From assembly GCF_016909575.1 (NCBI RefSeq), contig NZ_JAFBGA010000001.1, positions 248,001 to 312,000 on the forward strand: DNA of 64,000 bases. Reading direction: 5' to 3'. Made by a program: the position numbers and the translations under genes. The stretch comes from Streptomyces sp. HB132 (GTDB lineage Bacteria > Actinomycetota > Actinomycetes > Streptomycetales > Streptomycetaceae). Under the pieces are notes generated by a model that worked only from the letters and a program-made list of their open reading frames with translations, searched no databases and was not told where the DNA came from. Positions 15,790 to 24,715 of this stretch are shown here, piece after piece (the stretch's first letter is position 1; each line of letters begins with the position of its first letter).

Positions 15790-15988
15790 TCGGCGGAGTG
15801 GGCGTTGCGCTCGCTACATCCGAATGGGCCCCGGACCTGCACCGGCGGTGGCAGGAGTTCAGCGTTCGACGCGTGCAGGTGCGTCTCGGCCACGCAACGC
15901 GATGACAAACCGGTGATCGGTGGACCCGAGTCCGCCGCAGGCCATACCGAGGCCGACGGCTGCCGGGCAAGGGGTACGGGGGAAAGCA

Positions 15989-16098
15989 GTGCAACTCGGT
16001 ACATGCTCGATCTGTCGGCTGCAGTTGCCTGTGGGCAGAGGACTCATCGCCGCCCACAAGGTGGGAGGCGAGCCCTGCCGGGAACCGGCCGGGCGGCT
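15989..16098 (+). other. Probable original N-terminus of the nuclease gene, now out of frame
   Basis: In the frame beginning GTG at 15989, preceded by GGGGGAAAG, the translation TCSICRLQLPVGRG...IAAHKVGGEPC contains a zinc-knuckle-like C-x2-C...H...C pattern. It continues naturally as PGTGRAAVGPQPPDD only if one C is added in the run at about 16073-16078, where the next gene's frame takes over. This suggests a one-base deletion or sequencing error splitting the N-terminus from the nuclease. Confidence 0.5.
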
Positions 16099-17313
16099 GT
16101 GGGCCCGCAGCCCCCGGACGACGCCCGGGCCGCCGACGACGACGCGAAGGCGACGCGGCGCCCACCGGTGGACACCTGGGTGGAGACGATCCAGCTGCTG
16201 CTCGTGGTCCTGGGCGTCGTCGCTTTCCTCGTCGGGTTCATCGGGGCGCTGTTCTCCGAAACGGTTCCGCTGGTCGCGCTGCCCGCCACCGCTGTCGCGG
16301 GAATCATCGCCTGGATACTCAACGTCACCCCGGCGGGCCGACGTAACACCGCCAGGAGCCAGGCCGAAGTGGCCCGGTTGGCCGGAATCCGCGAGAGGAA
16401 GGCCGCGCGCGCCGAGCGGGAGCAGCAGAAGTCCCGTGCCCGTGAGGCCGCCGAAGCGGCCCAGGCGCAGCGGCGCGCGGTACGTGAGCTGCTCGACGGT
16501 GTGCCCGAGCGCGGAGCGCCACAGGATGAGGCGATCACCTACTGCCTCTCTCGAACCAGCGCGGCACGCGACCCACGCGTCCAGGCCGAGGCGGAGCGGC
16601 TGGCGCGACGGCACGTCGCCGTCGACGAGCGCATCCTCTGCGTCGCCCTGTCGGTGGCCGGCGAGTCCCGGAGGCGCCCGGCGCTGTTGATCCTCACCGA
16701 CCGCGGGGCGGCCGTGTCGGACAGAGGCACGTCCTACCGGTACGACCCCGATCCCGGTGACGTGACCGAGGGCTGGGGAGTCCAGGTCGGAGACCTGCTC
16801 TTCTCCTTCTCCGGCAACCCTCGACTGTGGACCGCCCTCGCCGCCCGAGCGGAGGCAGCCGCCCTGTCCGCACGAGCCGTACCCCTGACGGGCCGCCCTG
16901 AGCCACGGCTGATCCGCACGCCGCGGGAGGCCGAACTCGTTGCCGTCGACTGGATGCGCTACCTGGGCTTCACCGACGCGGTGGCCACGCCCGTCGGCGC
17001 CGACGAGGGGATCGACGTCATCGCCGAGCGGGGCCTGGCCCAGGTGAAGATGGAGGGCAGACCCACGAGCCGCCCGACCGTCCAGCAACTCCACGGCGTG
17101 GCCACCGCCAAGGAGAGGGAGGCCGTGTTCTTCTCACTGGGCGGCTACACCCTGCCGGCCGCTTCTTGGGCCTCGCAGCACGGGATCGCCCTCTTCCGGT
17201 ACGACCACCAGGGGACGCCAGAAGCCGTCAACCCGCCCGCGTTGCGACTGATGGAGGCAGCCGACGCACGGGCGTCCGAGCCGGCCGACGCCGAGCCCGG
17301 CGGCGACGCGTAG
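16099..17313 (+). CDS. Membrane-anchored Mrr-like restriction endonuclease-fold protein
   Basis: As readable from GTG 16099 it encodes 404 residues. Two membrane helices (about 36-58 and 64-82) are followed by a long Arg/Glu/Ala-rich helical stretch (about 88-140), a middle domain of unknown type, and a C-terminal Mrr_cat-like endonuclease domain (about 280-380). The catalytic core is visible as EGIDVIAE...LAQVKM, i.e. D-xn-Q-x-K, with Gln at the position often occupied by Glu. Mrr-type proteins cut modified or foreign DNA, so a defence role is possible, though some membrane-anchored members are uncharacterised. An upstream zinc-knuckle segment is probably its true N-terminus. Confidence 0.75.
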   Translation: MGPQPPDDARAADDDAKATRRPPVDTWVETIQLLLVVLGVVAFLVGFIGALFSETVPLVALPATAVAGIIAWILNVTPAGRRNTARSQAEVARLAGIRERKAARAEREQQKSRAREAAEAAQAQRRAVRELLDGVPERGAPQDEAITYCLSRTSAARDPRVQAEAERLARRHVAVDERILCVALSVAGESRRRPALLILTDRGAAVSDRGTSYRYDPDPGDVTEGWGVQVGDLLFSFSGNPRLWTALAARAEAAALSARAVPLTGRPEPRLIRTPREAELVAVDWMRYLGFTDAVATPVGADEGIDVIAERGLAQVKMEGRPTSRPTVQQLHGVATAKEREAVFFSLGGYTLPAASWASQHGIALFRYDHQGTPEAVNPPALRLMEAADARASEPADAEPGGDA

Positions 17314-17461
17314 ACCGGTCCGCCGCCGTCTGCTTTCCCGCGGGCCGCAGCGGGGCACACACCGCCGGGCCACGAGGGCGGCACACCGGGCCCGACGCGA
17401 CGGCCGTGACCGGCGCCCTGGTGGAAGCCATGCGAGCGGCCGCCCTTCTCAGGCCCTCGGC

Positions 17462-17494
17462 GGTCGCCCCGCCCCTGTTCCTGGCGGGGCGACC
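17462..17494. terminator. Bidirectional hairpin between convergent genes
   Basis: Perfect 12-base arms GGTCGCCCCGCC / GGCGGGGCGACC with a nine-base loop, between the nuclease gene and the convergent lipoprotein gene. A second smaller hairpin (GGTAGCG/CGCTACC) follows at about 17524-17540. Confidence 0.8.
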
Positions 17495-17549
17495 CGTTCG
17501 CTGTGCCGACCCCGCCGAAAGCGGTAGCGACCGCTACCCGGCTGTGGTG

Positions 17550-18098
17550 TCAGTAGCGGTCGACCTCTTCGCCCTCCGGCACCTGGTAGCAGGCGGACAC
17601 CACGTTGACGACCAGGGTGGGCGCGTTGGTGTCTCCACCGCTGTCCTTCTCCCAGAATTCGACATTGACGGCGAATTTCTTCTCCGTGTGATCCGCCGTC
17701 AGTTCCAGGCTTTTGGCCTTGCTGCTGTTCCGGTCGAACTCGGTGATCTTCCAGCCGTGCTTCGGGAGATTTTCCTTGAGGCGCGTCATGGCCTTCATGA
17801 GTTCAGCGTCGGAGGGCCCGGTGAGGCTCCACGGGTGACGCATGAGGAAGAGCTTTCCACGCTCCGCGCCCTCACAGGTGCTCACGCCCGGGCCTGACTT
17901 GGACGTGTCTCCCTTCAGGGCGATGACGTCGAGGATCTGGCTGGAGATCGCCTTCGTCTCGGCATCGACGTCGTCGACGCTGCGTGTTCCGACCGGTTTC
18001 GGCGTGCTGGATTCCGTCTGGTCATTCATGGTGCATCCTGTAAGTGCGGTAAGTGTTACGGCGGTCAGAAGTGCGCTGGCATAGATTTTATTCTTCAA
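17550..18098 (-). CDS. Lipoprotein coupled to a DUF1023 hydrolase
   Basis: A 182-residue secreted lipoprotein. A short basic signal peptide (MKNKIY...) ends in the lipobox LTGC, so Cys 22 should be lipidated and the rest faces outward. The mature part has a conserved-looking compact domain with HPWSLTGPSDAELMKAM and two further Cys that could form a disulfide. The TTG start at 18098, behind GGAAAGG, overlaps the end of the upstream hydrolase gene by 11 bases, so both are translated together. It may protect against, anchor or inhibit the hydrolase. No named family recognised. Confidence 0.82.
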   Translation of the reverse strand: MKNKIYASALLTAVTLTALTGCTMNDQTESSTPKPVGTRSVDDVDAETKAISSQILDVIALKGDTSKSGPGVSTCEGAERGKLFLMRHPWSLTGPSDAELMKAMTRLKENLPKHGWKITEFDRNSSKAKSLELTADHTEKKFAVNVEFWEKDSGGDTNAPTLVVNVVSACYQVPEGEEVDRY

Positions 18099-19881
18099 GG
18101 GTTACCTTTCCGTACTGGCCCGTCACGACCGCCGCCTGGTTCTTCAGACTGTCCGTGCCCGGGTCCCAGTATTCGCTGTGTCCCTCCGAGGTGCCTGTGG
18201 CCATCTGGTTCGCTCCGAACAGCTCGTCGCTGGGGATGATGGCCACGCCGCCGCCCAATCGCCACTGGTTGCCGCCGTGACCGAAGCGGCCGAGGTCGGG
18301 CACCGGGTCGTCCTCGGCCTCCTCGTTCCAGACATGCCCCTCGGGTACGTCCATCTGTGACGCCTCGCCGACCTGCACGCCGGGGCTCCCCGCGAACACC
18401 ACGTCATCCGCGTTCAGGTCGCCCTGGCGGGCCGCGGAGCCGATGAGCGTCGTGCCGTAGGAGTGGCCGACCGCCGTGTGGTGGCCGCCGGACTCCGTGG
18501 TGTTGGTCGTATTGAGGCCTTCCATGAAACGGTTGAACGCAGGAGCCCCGTCGTCGGCGTAGTGCCGGAAGGGCGCATCCTTGACAACGCTCTGCGGAGC
18601 GTCGTATCCGAGCCAGGTGACGGTGGAAACCTCTTTCCCTCCGGCCATCGCATCGGATTCCCGCCAGAGGTTGGTCATTCGTTCCACGTCCCCGCCTATT
18701 CCTCCGAGGTTCGACGTGGTGCCCGGAACGTACACGGCGGTGTGATCGGCGGTGTCGGGGTTTCCGTTGGCGACGATCGCCCGGCCGTTCTTCTCGGTGT
18801 CGAAACCCAGGAGGTAGGCGGGCGGCAACCCGTTCTCACCGGTGGCGGCGAAGCGGTCCTCGATCGCCTGCATTCCCTTCAGGGAATTGTCGGCGCGTTC
18901 CTTCCGGTCGCCGTACTTCTCGTTCCACTTGCTCCAGCTGTCGTTCTGGATGACGGCCGGATAGGAGCCGTTGGGATTGGGGGAGTACTTCGTGGGCTCG
19001 GGAGGGATCTTGTCGAGTTCGAGCTGCACCTGGGCCTTGGCCGCTGCCAGCACCGTGCGGTTGGCCTCGTCGCGGTCCTCGGCCGGCAGCCCGTCCAGCG
19101 CTCCGACCGAGGCGGCCTGCGTGGAGAGGTAGGCGGCCTGTTCCTCGGGGCTGAGCCCCTTCCACCAGGCCGCGTTGTCCTTCGGGCTGCCGTCCTTCGG
19201 GGGCTCCGGCAGGGACTCGATGTAGCTCTTGCCCGCCTCGCGGACGCCGTGCATGTCCGACTGCGTGTCGGCCCAGTCGTGCTTGGAGACCGTCAGGTCG
19301 TCATCGGCCTTCAGCGCGCGCAGCTTCGGTGCCCACTTGGTGTCCGCGTCGGTGGCTTCCTTCAACGCGTCGGCGATCCGGTTGGCATACCCGACGGCCC
19401 TGCCGTAGTTCGGGTTCGGGTGCATGTTCACCGCCTGGCGCTCCAGGGCGTCGGACGTCGGGCTGCCTCCGGCGCTCCCGGTCACCGTGCCGCCCTCGGT
19501 GGTCTTTTCGTCACCGGGCTTCTTCCCTGCCGGGTAACCGACGGAGCCGTCCGGGTTCACGGTGCAGTTGCCGGCCCGGGCGTCCTCGATCGCCGTGTCC
19601 AGCTTCCGCTTGGCCACGGCCATGTCGAACGCGAATCCGTTGAGCGCGGTGCTCACCAGGGCGCACTCGGTCTGCGCGTAGTGGAAGTTCTTCGACAGGT
19701 TCTGGAGCTCCCGCAGGGCGGCCGTCGCCGCTTTCCCCTCCAGCTGATTGCGTACGCCCGCGCTGATCTGGTTGTCGATCGTGTCCTTGGCCGCACTGGC
19801 CATGTCGCCTGTCGTCCGGTAGCCGTCAGCGGCGTCCTCGTACTCCGAGGGCCTGAAGGACTGCAGCGTGGCAAGTTCCAT
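18088..19881 (-). CDS. DUF1023 alpha/beta hydrolase with WXG-like N-terminal region, putative type VII substrate
   Basis: A 597-residue protein without a classical signal peptide. Residues 1-110 are helical and resemble WXG/LXG-type secretion regions (SEYEDAADGYRTTGDMA); a charged helical middle follows; the C-terminal DUF1023 alpha/beta-hydrolase domain (about 370-590) has the nucleophile elbow GHSYGT (about 492-497) and a late His in EGHSEYWDPG. DUF1023 proteins are predicted esterases/lipases or peptidases. It lies seven bases after a small WXG-like gene and overlaps a lipoprotein gene, giving a three-gene export module. The substrate is unknown. Confidence 0.88.
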   Translation of the reverse strand: MELATLQSFRPSEYEDAADGYRTTGDMASAAKDTIDNQISAGVRNQLEGKAATAALRELQNLSKNFHYAQTECALVSTALNGFAFDMAVAKRKLDTAIEDARAGNCTVNPDGSVGYPAGKKPGDEKTTEGGTVTGSAGGSPTSDALERQAVNMHPNPNYGRAVGYANRIADALKEATDADTKWAPKLRALKADDDLTVSKHDWADTQSDMHGVREAGKSYIESLPEPPKDGSPKDNAAWWKGLSPEEQAAYLSTQAASVGALDGLPAEDRDEANRTVLAAAKAQVQLELDKIPPEPTKYSPNPNGSYPAVIQNDSWSKWNEKYGDRKERADNSLKGMQAIEDRFAATGENGLPPAYLLGFDTEKNGRAIVANGNPDTADHTAVYVPGTTSNLGGIGGDVERMTNLWRESDAMAGGKEVSTVTWLGYDAPQSVVKDAPFRHYADDGAPAFNRFMEGLNTTNTTESGGHHTAVGHSYGTTLIGSAARQGDLNADDVVFAGSPGVQVGEASQMDVPEGHVWNEEAEDDPVPDLGRFGHGGNQWRLGGGVAIIPSDELFGANQMATGTSEGHSEYWDPGTDSLKNQAAVVTGQYGKVTLEE

Positions 19882-19888
19882 GACGGAA

Positions 19889-20350
19889 TCACTTCTCCTT
19901 GGCCCGGCCGCCGACGGCCTCGGTGTCCTCGTACTTCACCTTGAGCTTGTCCAGCTCATCCGTGACCGACTGGTCGGACGTCGACAGATCGTGACCGGCC
20001 CTCTCCAGCAGCCCGCCCAGCTCGCCACAACGGCTCTTCACGTCTCCGACGTACTTCTTCCAGGATTCGTAGAGGTCCTTCTGGGCCGCCGCACTCAGGC
20101 ATCCGGCGGTGTCCCCCAGTCCCGCCTGCCCGGCGTCCAGCTTCGTCAGCGCCGTGCCGATGCCGTCCTTCAGGCCCGTGACTCCCTCACCGGCCTTCAC
20201 CCATGCCTTCTTGTCCGACTTCAAATCCTCCGAAGCCGCACCCGCCGGGGCCCCACCCCCCTGGTCGGCCGGATACTGGTTCAACTGCATCTGTGCGGAA
20301 CCACGCGCTGCCGCATCGCCTTTGAGCTGTTCCCATTCGTCCCAGGCCAC
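19889..20350 (-). CDS. WXG-like helical protein (type VII secretion-associated)
   Basis: A 153-residue, mostly helical protein starting at GTG 20350 with the recurrent Streptomyces opening WDEWEQLKGDAAARGSAQMQLNQ (read in parts). The family is found directly upstream of DUF1023 hydrolases and other putative ESX substrates. A W-x-x-x-G-like turn is not strictly present (ESWKKYVGDV is the nearest). It may be the secretion partner or chaperone for the following hydrolase. Confidence 0.75.
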   Translation of the reverse strand: MAWDEWEQLKGDAAARGSAQMQLNQYPADQGGGAPAGAASEDLKSDKKAWVKAGEGVTGLKDGIGTALTKLDAGQAGLGDTAGCLSAAAQKDLYESWKKYVGDVKSRCGELGGLLERAGHDLSTSDQSVTDELDKLKVKYEDTEAVGGRAKEK

Positions 20351-20533
20351 CTGCGAAACCCTCCCCGTTTCCCCGTTCCCGGGCTCCCCCGGGCCGAGCC
20401 GACATGATCCCCGGCTCCTGAGGGCAAATCAAACGCTCGTGCCGGCGTCCGGTCGGCGGCCCGTGCGGGGCTCGGACGCCGGTGTGTCCGCATACTTGCC
20501 GGAACCGTCGCGAACCGTGGTGAACCAAATCAT

Positions 20534-20572
20534 GCAAGCATGCTTGCTTGTTTTGCGGGCCACTGGCATGCT
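20534..20572 (+). promoter_or_regulatory. Promoter with overlapping palindrome for the AtuA-like catabolic operon
   Basis: A possible -35 TTGCTT (20544-20549) and -10 CATGCT (20567-20572) are 17 bases apart, 37 bases before the first start codon. A perfect 14-bp palindrome GCAAGCATGCTTGC (20534-20547) overlaps the -35. It is a good candidate operator for the TetR protein encoded at the end of the operon. Confidence 0.5.
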
Positions 20573-20608
20573 CCGGGGCACACCGCCACGCCCCGAGGGG
20601 AGCGCACC

Positions 20609-21415
20609 GTGCCCGACGCATCGGACGTGACCGCCGCCGTACTCGACGACATGCGTGAGGAGGGCGACGAACTCGACCTGCTCGTAGCCGGGTTGAGTGC
20701 GCAAGAGTGGGCCGCGCCGACCCCCGCGGAGGGATGGACCGTCGCCCACCAGATCGCCCACCTCAACTGGACCGACGAGGTCGCCCTGGTGGCCGCCACG
20801 GAGCCCGACGCCTTCGCCGCCGAGGTGGAGAAGGCGTTGGCCGCCCCCGAGACCTTCGTCGGCGAAGCGGCCCAGGAAGCCGTCACCGCACTCACTCCCG
20901 AAGCCCTGCTCGTGGAGTGGCGGGAGGGGCGGGCCCGGCTCCAGGAAGCTCTCCGAGCGGCCCCCGCCGGGGCGAAGCTGCCCTGGTACGGCCCGCCCAT
21001 GAGTGTCGCCTCGATGGGGACCGCGCGGCTCATGGAGACCTGGGCGCACGGCCAGGACATCGCCGACGCGCTCGGGGTGACCAGGAAGCCGACCGCACGG
21101 CTGCGGCACGTCGCCAGGATCGGTGTCCGGGCGCGGGACTACGCCTACCTCGTGCGCGGACTGCGGCCCCCCGGCGAGCAGTTCCGGGTGGAACTCCGGT
21201 CGGAGGACGGCGAGTCCGTGGTGTACGGACCCGAAGACGCCGTCCAGCGGGTCACCGGGCCCCTCCTCGACTTCTGTCTGCTCGTCACCCAGCGCGCCCA
21301 CCGGGACGATCTCGCCGTCGAGGCGGTGGGCGCGGACGCCGGGCGGTGGCTGGACATCGCGCAGGCCTTCGCCGGACCTGCCGGGCCCGGGCGGCCGCGG
21401 AAGGACGACCGGTGA
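20609..21415 (+). CDS. TIGR03084-type DinB/MDMPI-fold protein
   Basis: A 268-residue protein of the mycothiol-dependent maleylpyruvate isomerase-like group. Metal-ligand candidates are H in [13 protein letters not shown] and the H-x2-D pair in [14 protein letters not shown], as in TIGR03084 proteins, which are commonly found beside AtuA/acyl-CoA carboxylase genes. GTG at 20609 follows GAGGGGAG. It opens the operon and its TGA overlaps the next GTG. The reaction is not known; a mycothiol- or CoA-linked isomerisation or hydrolysis in the same pathway is a reasonable guess. Confidence 0.9.
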   Translation: MPDASDVTAAVLDDMREEGDELDLLVAGLSAQEWAAPTPAEGWTVAHQIAHLNWTDEVALVAATEPDAFAAEVEKALAAPETFVGEAAQEAVTALTPEALLVEWREGRARLQEALRAAPAGAKLPWYGPPMSVASMGTARLMETWAHGQDIADALGVTRKPTARLRHVARIGVRARDYAYLVRGLRPPGEQFRVELRSEDGESVVYGPEDAVQRVTGPLLDFCLLVTQRAHRDDLAVEAVGADAGRWLDIAQAFAGPAGPGRPRKDDR

Positions 21416-23115
21416 CGCGCCCGCTCCGCATCGGCAACGCGTCCGGTTTCTACGGCGACCGTTTCGACGCCGTGCGCGACATGCTCACCGGCGGACCGCT
21501 GGACGTCCTCACCGGGGACTACCTCGCCGAACTCACCATGCTCATCCTGGGCCGCAGCCGCATCAAGGACCCGAAGCGCGGATACGCCTCGACCTTCCTG
21601 CGGCAGCTGGAGGAGAGCCTCGGGCTCGCCCACGAGCGCGGCGTGAAGATCGTCGCCAACGCCGGCGGGCTCAATCCGGCCGGACTCGCCGATGCCGTAC
21701 GGGAGCTGGCGGACCGGGCCGGCGTACCCGTGCGGGTGGCGCACGTCGAGGGTGACAGCCGCCCCGTGCCCGACGGGTACCTCACCGCCAACGCCTACCT
21801 CGGAGGCACCGGCATCACTGCGTGCCTGCGGGCCGGGGCCGACATCGTCATCACCGGCCGGGTCACCGACGCGGCCCTCGTCACCGGACCCGCCGCCGCC
21901 CACTTCGGCTGGGGGCGCGACGACCACGACGCCCTCGCCGGGGCCGTCGTCGCCGGGCACGTCCTGGAATGCGGAACCCAGGCCACCGGAGGGAACTACG
22001 CCTTCTTCGGCGACCACGACGTCCGACGGCCCGGCTTCCCGCTCGCCGAGGTCCACGCGGACGGATCCTGCGTCATCACCAAGCACGACGGCACCGGCGG
22101 CGTCGTCGACGTCGGCACCGTCACCGCGCAACTGCTGTACGAGACCGGCGGCGCCCGCTACGCCGGGCCCGACGTCACCGCCCGCCTCGACACCGCCAGG
22201 CTGTCGCAGGAAGGGCCGGACCGGGTACGGATCAGTGGCGTACGCGGCGAGGCCCCGCCGCCCACGCTCAAGGTCGGGCTCAACCGGCTCGGCGGGTGGC
22301 GCAACGAGGTCGTCTTCGTGCTGACGGGGCTCGACATCGAGGCGAAGGCCCGACTCGTGCGGGAGCAGTTCGCCGACGCCCTCGACCGCGCCGGTTCCAA
22401 GCCCGCCGAGGTGCGGTGGGAGCTAGCCCGCACCGACCGGGCCGACGCGACGAGCGAGGAGACGGCCAGCGCGCTGCTGCGCCTCGTCGTCCGCGACCAG
22501 GATGCCGAGGCGGTCGGCCGCGCGGTGTCCGGGGCGGCCGTCGAGCTGGCCCTCGGCAGCTACCCCGGCTTCCATGTGACCGCCCCGCCCGGCAAGGGCG
22601 CACCGTACGGGGTGTTCGAGGCCGCGTACGTACCGGCCGACGAGGTCGAGCACGTCGCCGTGCTGCCCGACGGCACCCGGGAGACCGTCCCGGCGGCCGG
22701 ACCGTACGGGGAACTCCAGGAGGTGCCGGAACCGGAGCTCCCCGAGCCGCCCCCGCCCGGGCCCACCCGCACCGCACCCCTCGGACACGTCGCCGGTGCC
22801 CGCAGCGGTGACAAGGGGGGCGACGCCAACGTCGGGGTGTGGGTCCGCTCCGACGACGCCTGGCGGTGGCTGGCGCACGAGCTGACCGTCGCCCGCTTCC
22901 GGGAGCTGCTGCCGGAGACCGCCGGGCTCACCGTCGTACGCCATGTCCTGCCGCGCCTGCGGGCGTTGAACTTCGTCGTCCATGGCCTCCTGGGCGAGGG
23001 CGTCGCCTCGCAGGCCCGCTTCGATCCGCAGGGCAAGGCGGTGGGGGAGTGGCTGCGGTCCCGGCATCTCCCCGTGCCCGTAGCGCTCCTCGACGTACCG
23101 GAGGTGAACGCATGA
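21412..23115 (+). CDS. AtuA-like acyclic terpene utilisation protein (DUF1446)
   Basis: A 567-residue DUF1446 protein with the C-terminal AtuA-like ferredoxin-fold domain. The N-terminal domain contains [29 protein letters not shown] and the repeated [16 protein letters not shown], all typical. The C-terminal domain starts at [20 protein letters not shown] (about 464). AtuA is essential for citronellol/geraniol degradation in Pseudomonas but its reaction is unassigned. Start GTG 21412 overlaps the previous stop, and its own stop overlaps the carboxylase ATG. Confidence 0.92.
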   Translation: MTRPLRIGNASGFYGDRFDAVRDMLTGGPLDVLTGDYLAELTMLILGRSRIKDPKRGYASTFLRQLEESLGLAHERGVKIVANAGGLNPAGLADAVRELADRAGVPVRVAHVEGDSRPVPDGYLTANAYLGGTGITACLRAGADIVITGRVTDAALVTGPAAAHFGWGRDDHDALAGAVVAGHVLECGTQATGGNYAFFGDHDVRRPGFPLAEVHADGSCVITKHDGTGGVVDVGTVTAQLLYETGGARYAGPDVTARLDTARLSQEGPDRVRISGVRGEAPPPTLKVGLNRLGGWRNEVVFVLTGLDIEAKARLVREQFADALDRAGSKPAEVRWELARTDRADATSEETASALLRLVVRDQDAEAVGRAVSGAAVELALGSYPGFHVTAPPGKGAPYGVFEAAYVPADEVEHVAVLPDGTRETVPAAGPYGELQEVPEPELPEPPPPGPTRTAPLGHVAGARSGDKGGDANVGVWVRSDDAWRWLAHELTVARFRELLPETAGLTVVRHVLPRLRALNFVVHGLLGEGVASQARFDPQGKAVGEWLRSRHLPVPVALLDVPEVNA

Positions 23116-24707
23116 CCGTCCTGCCCACCGCGCTCGACACCGCGGGGCCCGAATACGCCGCCCACCGCGAGGCCATGCTCGCGAAGCTCGCCGAGCTCGG
23201 CACCGAGCACGCCAAGGCACTCGCGGGCGGCGGTGAGAAGTACGTGGCGCGCCACCGCGAGCGGGGCAGACTCCTCGCCCGCGAGCGGATCGAGCTGCTG
23301 GTCGACCCGGACACCCCGTTCCTGGAGCTGTCCCCGCTGGCCGCCTGGGGAAGCGACTACGCGACCGGCGCCTCGCTCGTCACCGGGATCGGGATCGTGT
23401 CCGGCGTGGAGTGCCTCATCACCGCCAACGACCCGACCGTACGGGGCGGCGCCTCGAACCCCTGGACTCTGAAGAAGGCCCTGCGCGCCAACGAGATCGC
23501 CTTCGCCAACCGGCTGCCCTGCGTCTCCCTGGTGGAGTCCGGTGGCGCCGACCTGCCCTCGCAGAAGGAGATCTTCATCCCCGGTGGGGCGCTGTTCCGC
23601 GACCTCACGCGGCTGTCCGCCGCCGGGATCCCCACCGTCGCCGTGGTGTTCGGCAACTCCACCGCCGGTGGCGCGTACGTCCCCGGGATGTCCGACCACA
23701 CCGTGATGATCAAGGAGCGGTCCAAGGTCTTCCTCGGCGGACCTCCCCTGGTCAAGATGGCCACCGGCGAGGAGAGCGACGACGAGTCGCTCGGCGGCGC
23801 CGAGATGCACGCCCGCACCTCCGGCCTCGCCGACCACTTCGCCATCGACGAGCACGACGCGCTGCGCCAGGCCCGCCGGATCGTCGCCCGGCTCAACTGG
23901 CGCAAGGCACACCCGGATCCGGGCCCCGCCGAGCCGCCGAAGTACGACGAGGACGAGCTGATCGGGATCGTGCCCGGCGACCTCAAGGTCCCCTTCGACC
24001 CGCGTGAGGTCATCGCCCGGCTCGTCGACGGCTCGGACTTCGACGCCTTCAAGCCGCTCTACGGCACCAGCCTGGTCACCGGCTGGGCGCGCCTGCACGG
24101 CTATCCGGTCGGCATCCTCGCCAACGCCCAGGGCGTGCTGTTCAGCGAGGAGTCGCAGAAGGCCGCGCAGTTCATCCAGCTCGCCAACCAGCGCGACATC
24201 CCGCTGCTCTTCCTGCACAACACCACCGGCTACATGGTCGGCAAGGAGTACGAACAGGGCGGCATCATCAAGCACGGCGCGATGATGATCAACGCGGTGT
24301 CCAACTCCCGCGTCCCGCACCTCTCCGTCCTGCTGGGCGCGTCCTACGGCGCCGGTCACTACGGCATGTGCGGCCGGGCCTACGACCCCCGCTTCCTCTT
24401 CGCCTGGCCCAGCAGCAAGTCCGCCGTCATGGGACCCCAGCAGCTGGCCGGCGTCCTCTCGATCGTCGCCCGCGCCTCCTCCGCCGCGAAGGGGCTGCCC
24501 TACGACGACGAGGCCGACGCCGGCCTCCGGGCCATGGTGGAACAGCAGATCGAGTCCGAGTCGCTGCCGATGTTCCTCTCGGGGCGGCTGTACGACGACG
24601 GGGTCATCGACCCACGCGACACCAGGACCGTCCTCGGGATGTGCCTGTCAGCGATCCACACGGCCCCGGTCGAAGGCGCGCGCGGCTTCGGCGTCTTCCG
24701 GATGTGA
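23112..24707 (+). CDS. Acyl-CoA carboxylase beta subunit (methylcrotonyl/geranyl-CoA type carboxyltransferase)
   Basis: A 531-residue biotin-dependent carboxyltransferase. Both crotonase-like halves are present: ESGGADLPSQKEIFIPGG and NSTAGGAYVPGMSD in the first, HNTTGYMVGKEYEQGGI and GASYGAGHYGMCGRAY in the second; these are diagnostic of the MCC/GCC subfamily rather than propionyl-CoA carboxylase. It moves carboxyl from biotin to a 3-methyl-enoyl-CoA. From memory, MCC and GCC differ at an aromatic-versus-Gly position in this second oxyanion loop; the Tyr here would favour a small branched acyl group, but this needs alignment. Coupled by ATGA to atuA and followed by the alpha subunit. Confidence 0.93.
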   Translation: MTVLPTALDTAGPEYAAHREAMLAKLAELGTEHAKALAGGGEKYVARHRERGRLLARERIELLVDPDTPFLELSPLAAWGSDYATGASLVTGIGIVSGVECLITANDPTVRGGASNPWTLKKALRANEIAFANRLPCVSLVESGGADLPSQKEIFIPGGALFRDLTRLSAAGIPTVAVVFGNSTAGGAYVPGMSDHTVMIKERSKVFLGGPPLVKMATGEESDDESLGGAEMHARTSGLADHFAIDEHDALRQARRIVARLNWRKAHPDPGPAEPPKYDEDELIGIVPGDLKVPFDPREVIARLVDGSDFDAFKPLYGTSLVTGWARLHGYPVGILANAQGVLFSEESQKAAQFIQLANQRDIPLLFLHNTTGYMVGKEYEQGGIIKHGAMMINAVSNSRVPHLSVLLGASYGAGHYGMCGRAYDPRFLFAWPSSKSAVMGPQQLAGVLSIVARASSAAKGLPYDDEADAGLRAMVEQQIESESLPMFLSGRLYDDGVIDPRDTRTVLGMCLSAIHTAPVEGARGFGVFRM

Positions 24708-24715
24708 GGCAACGG

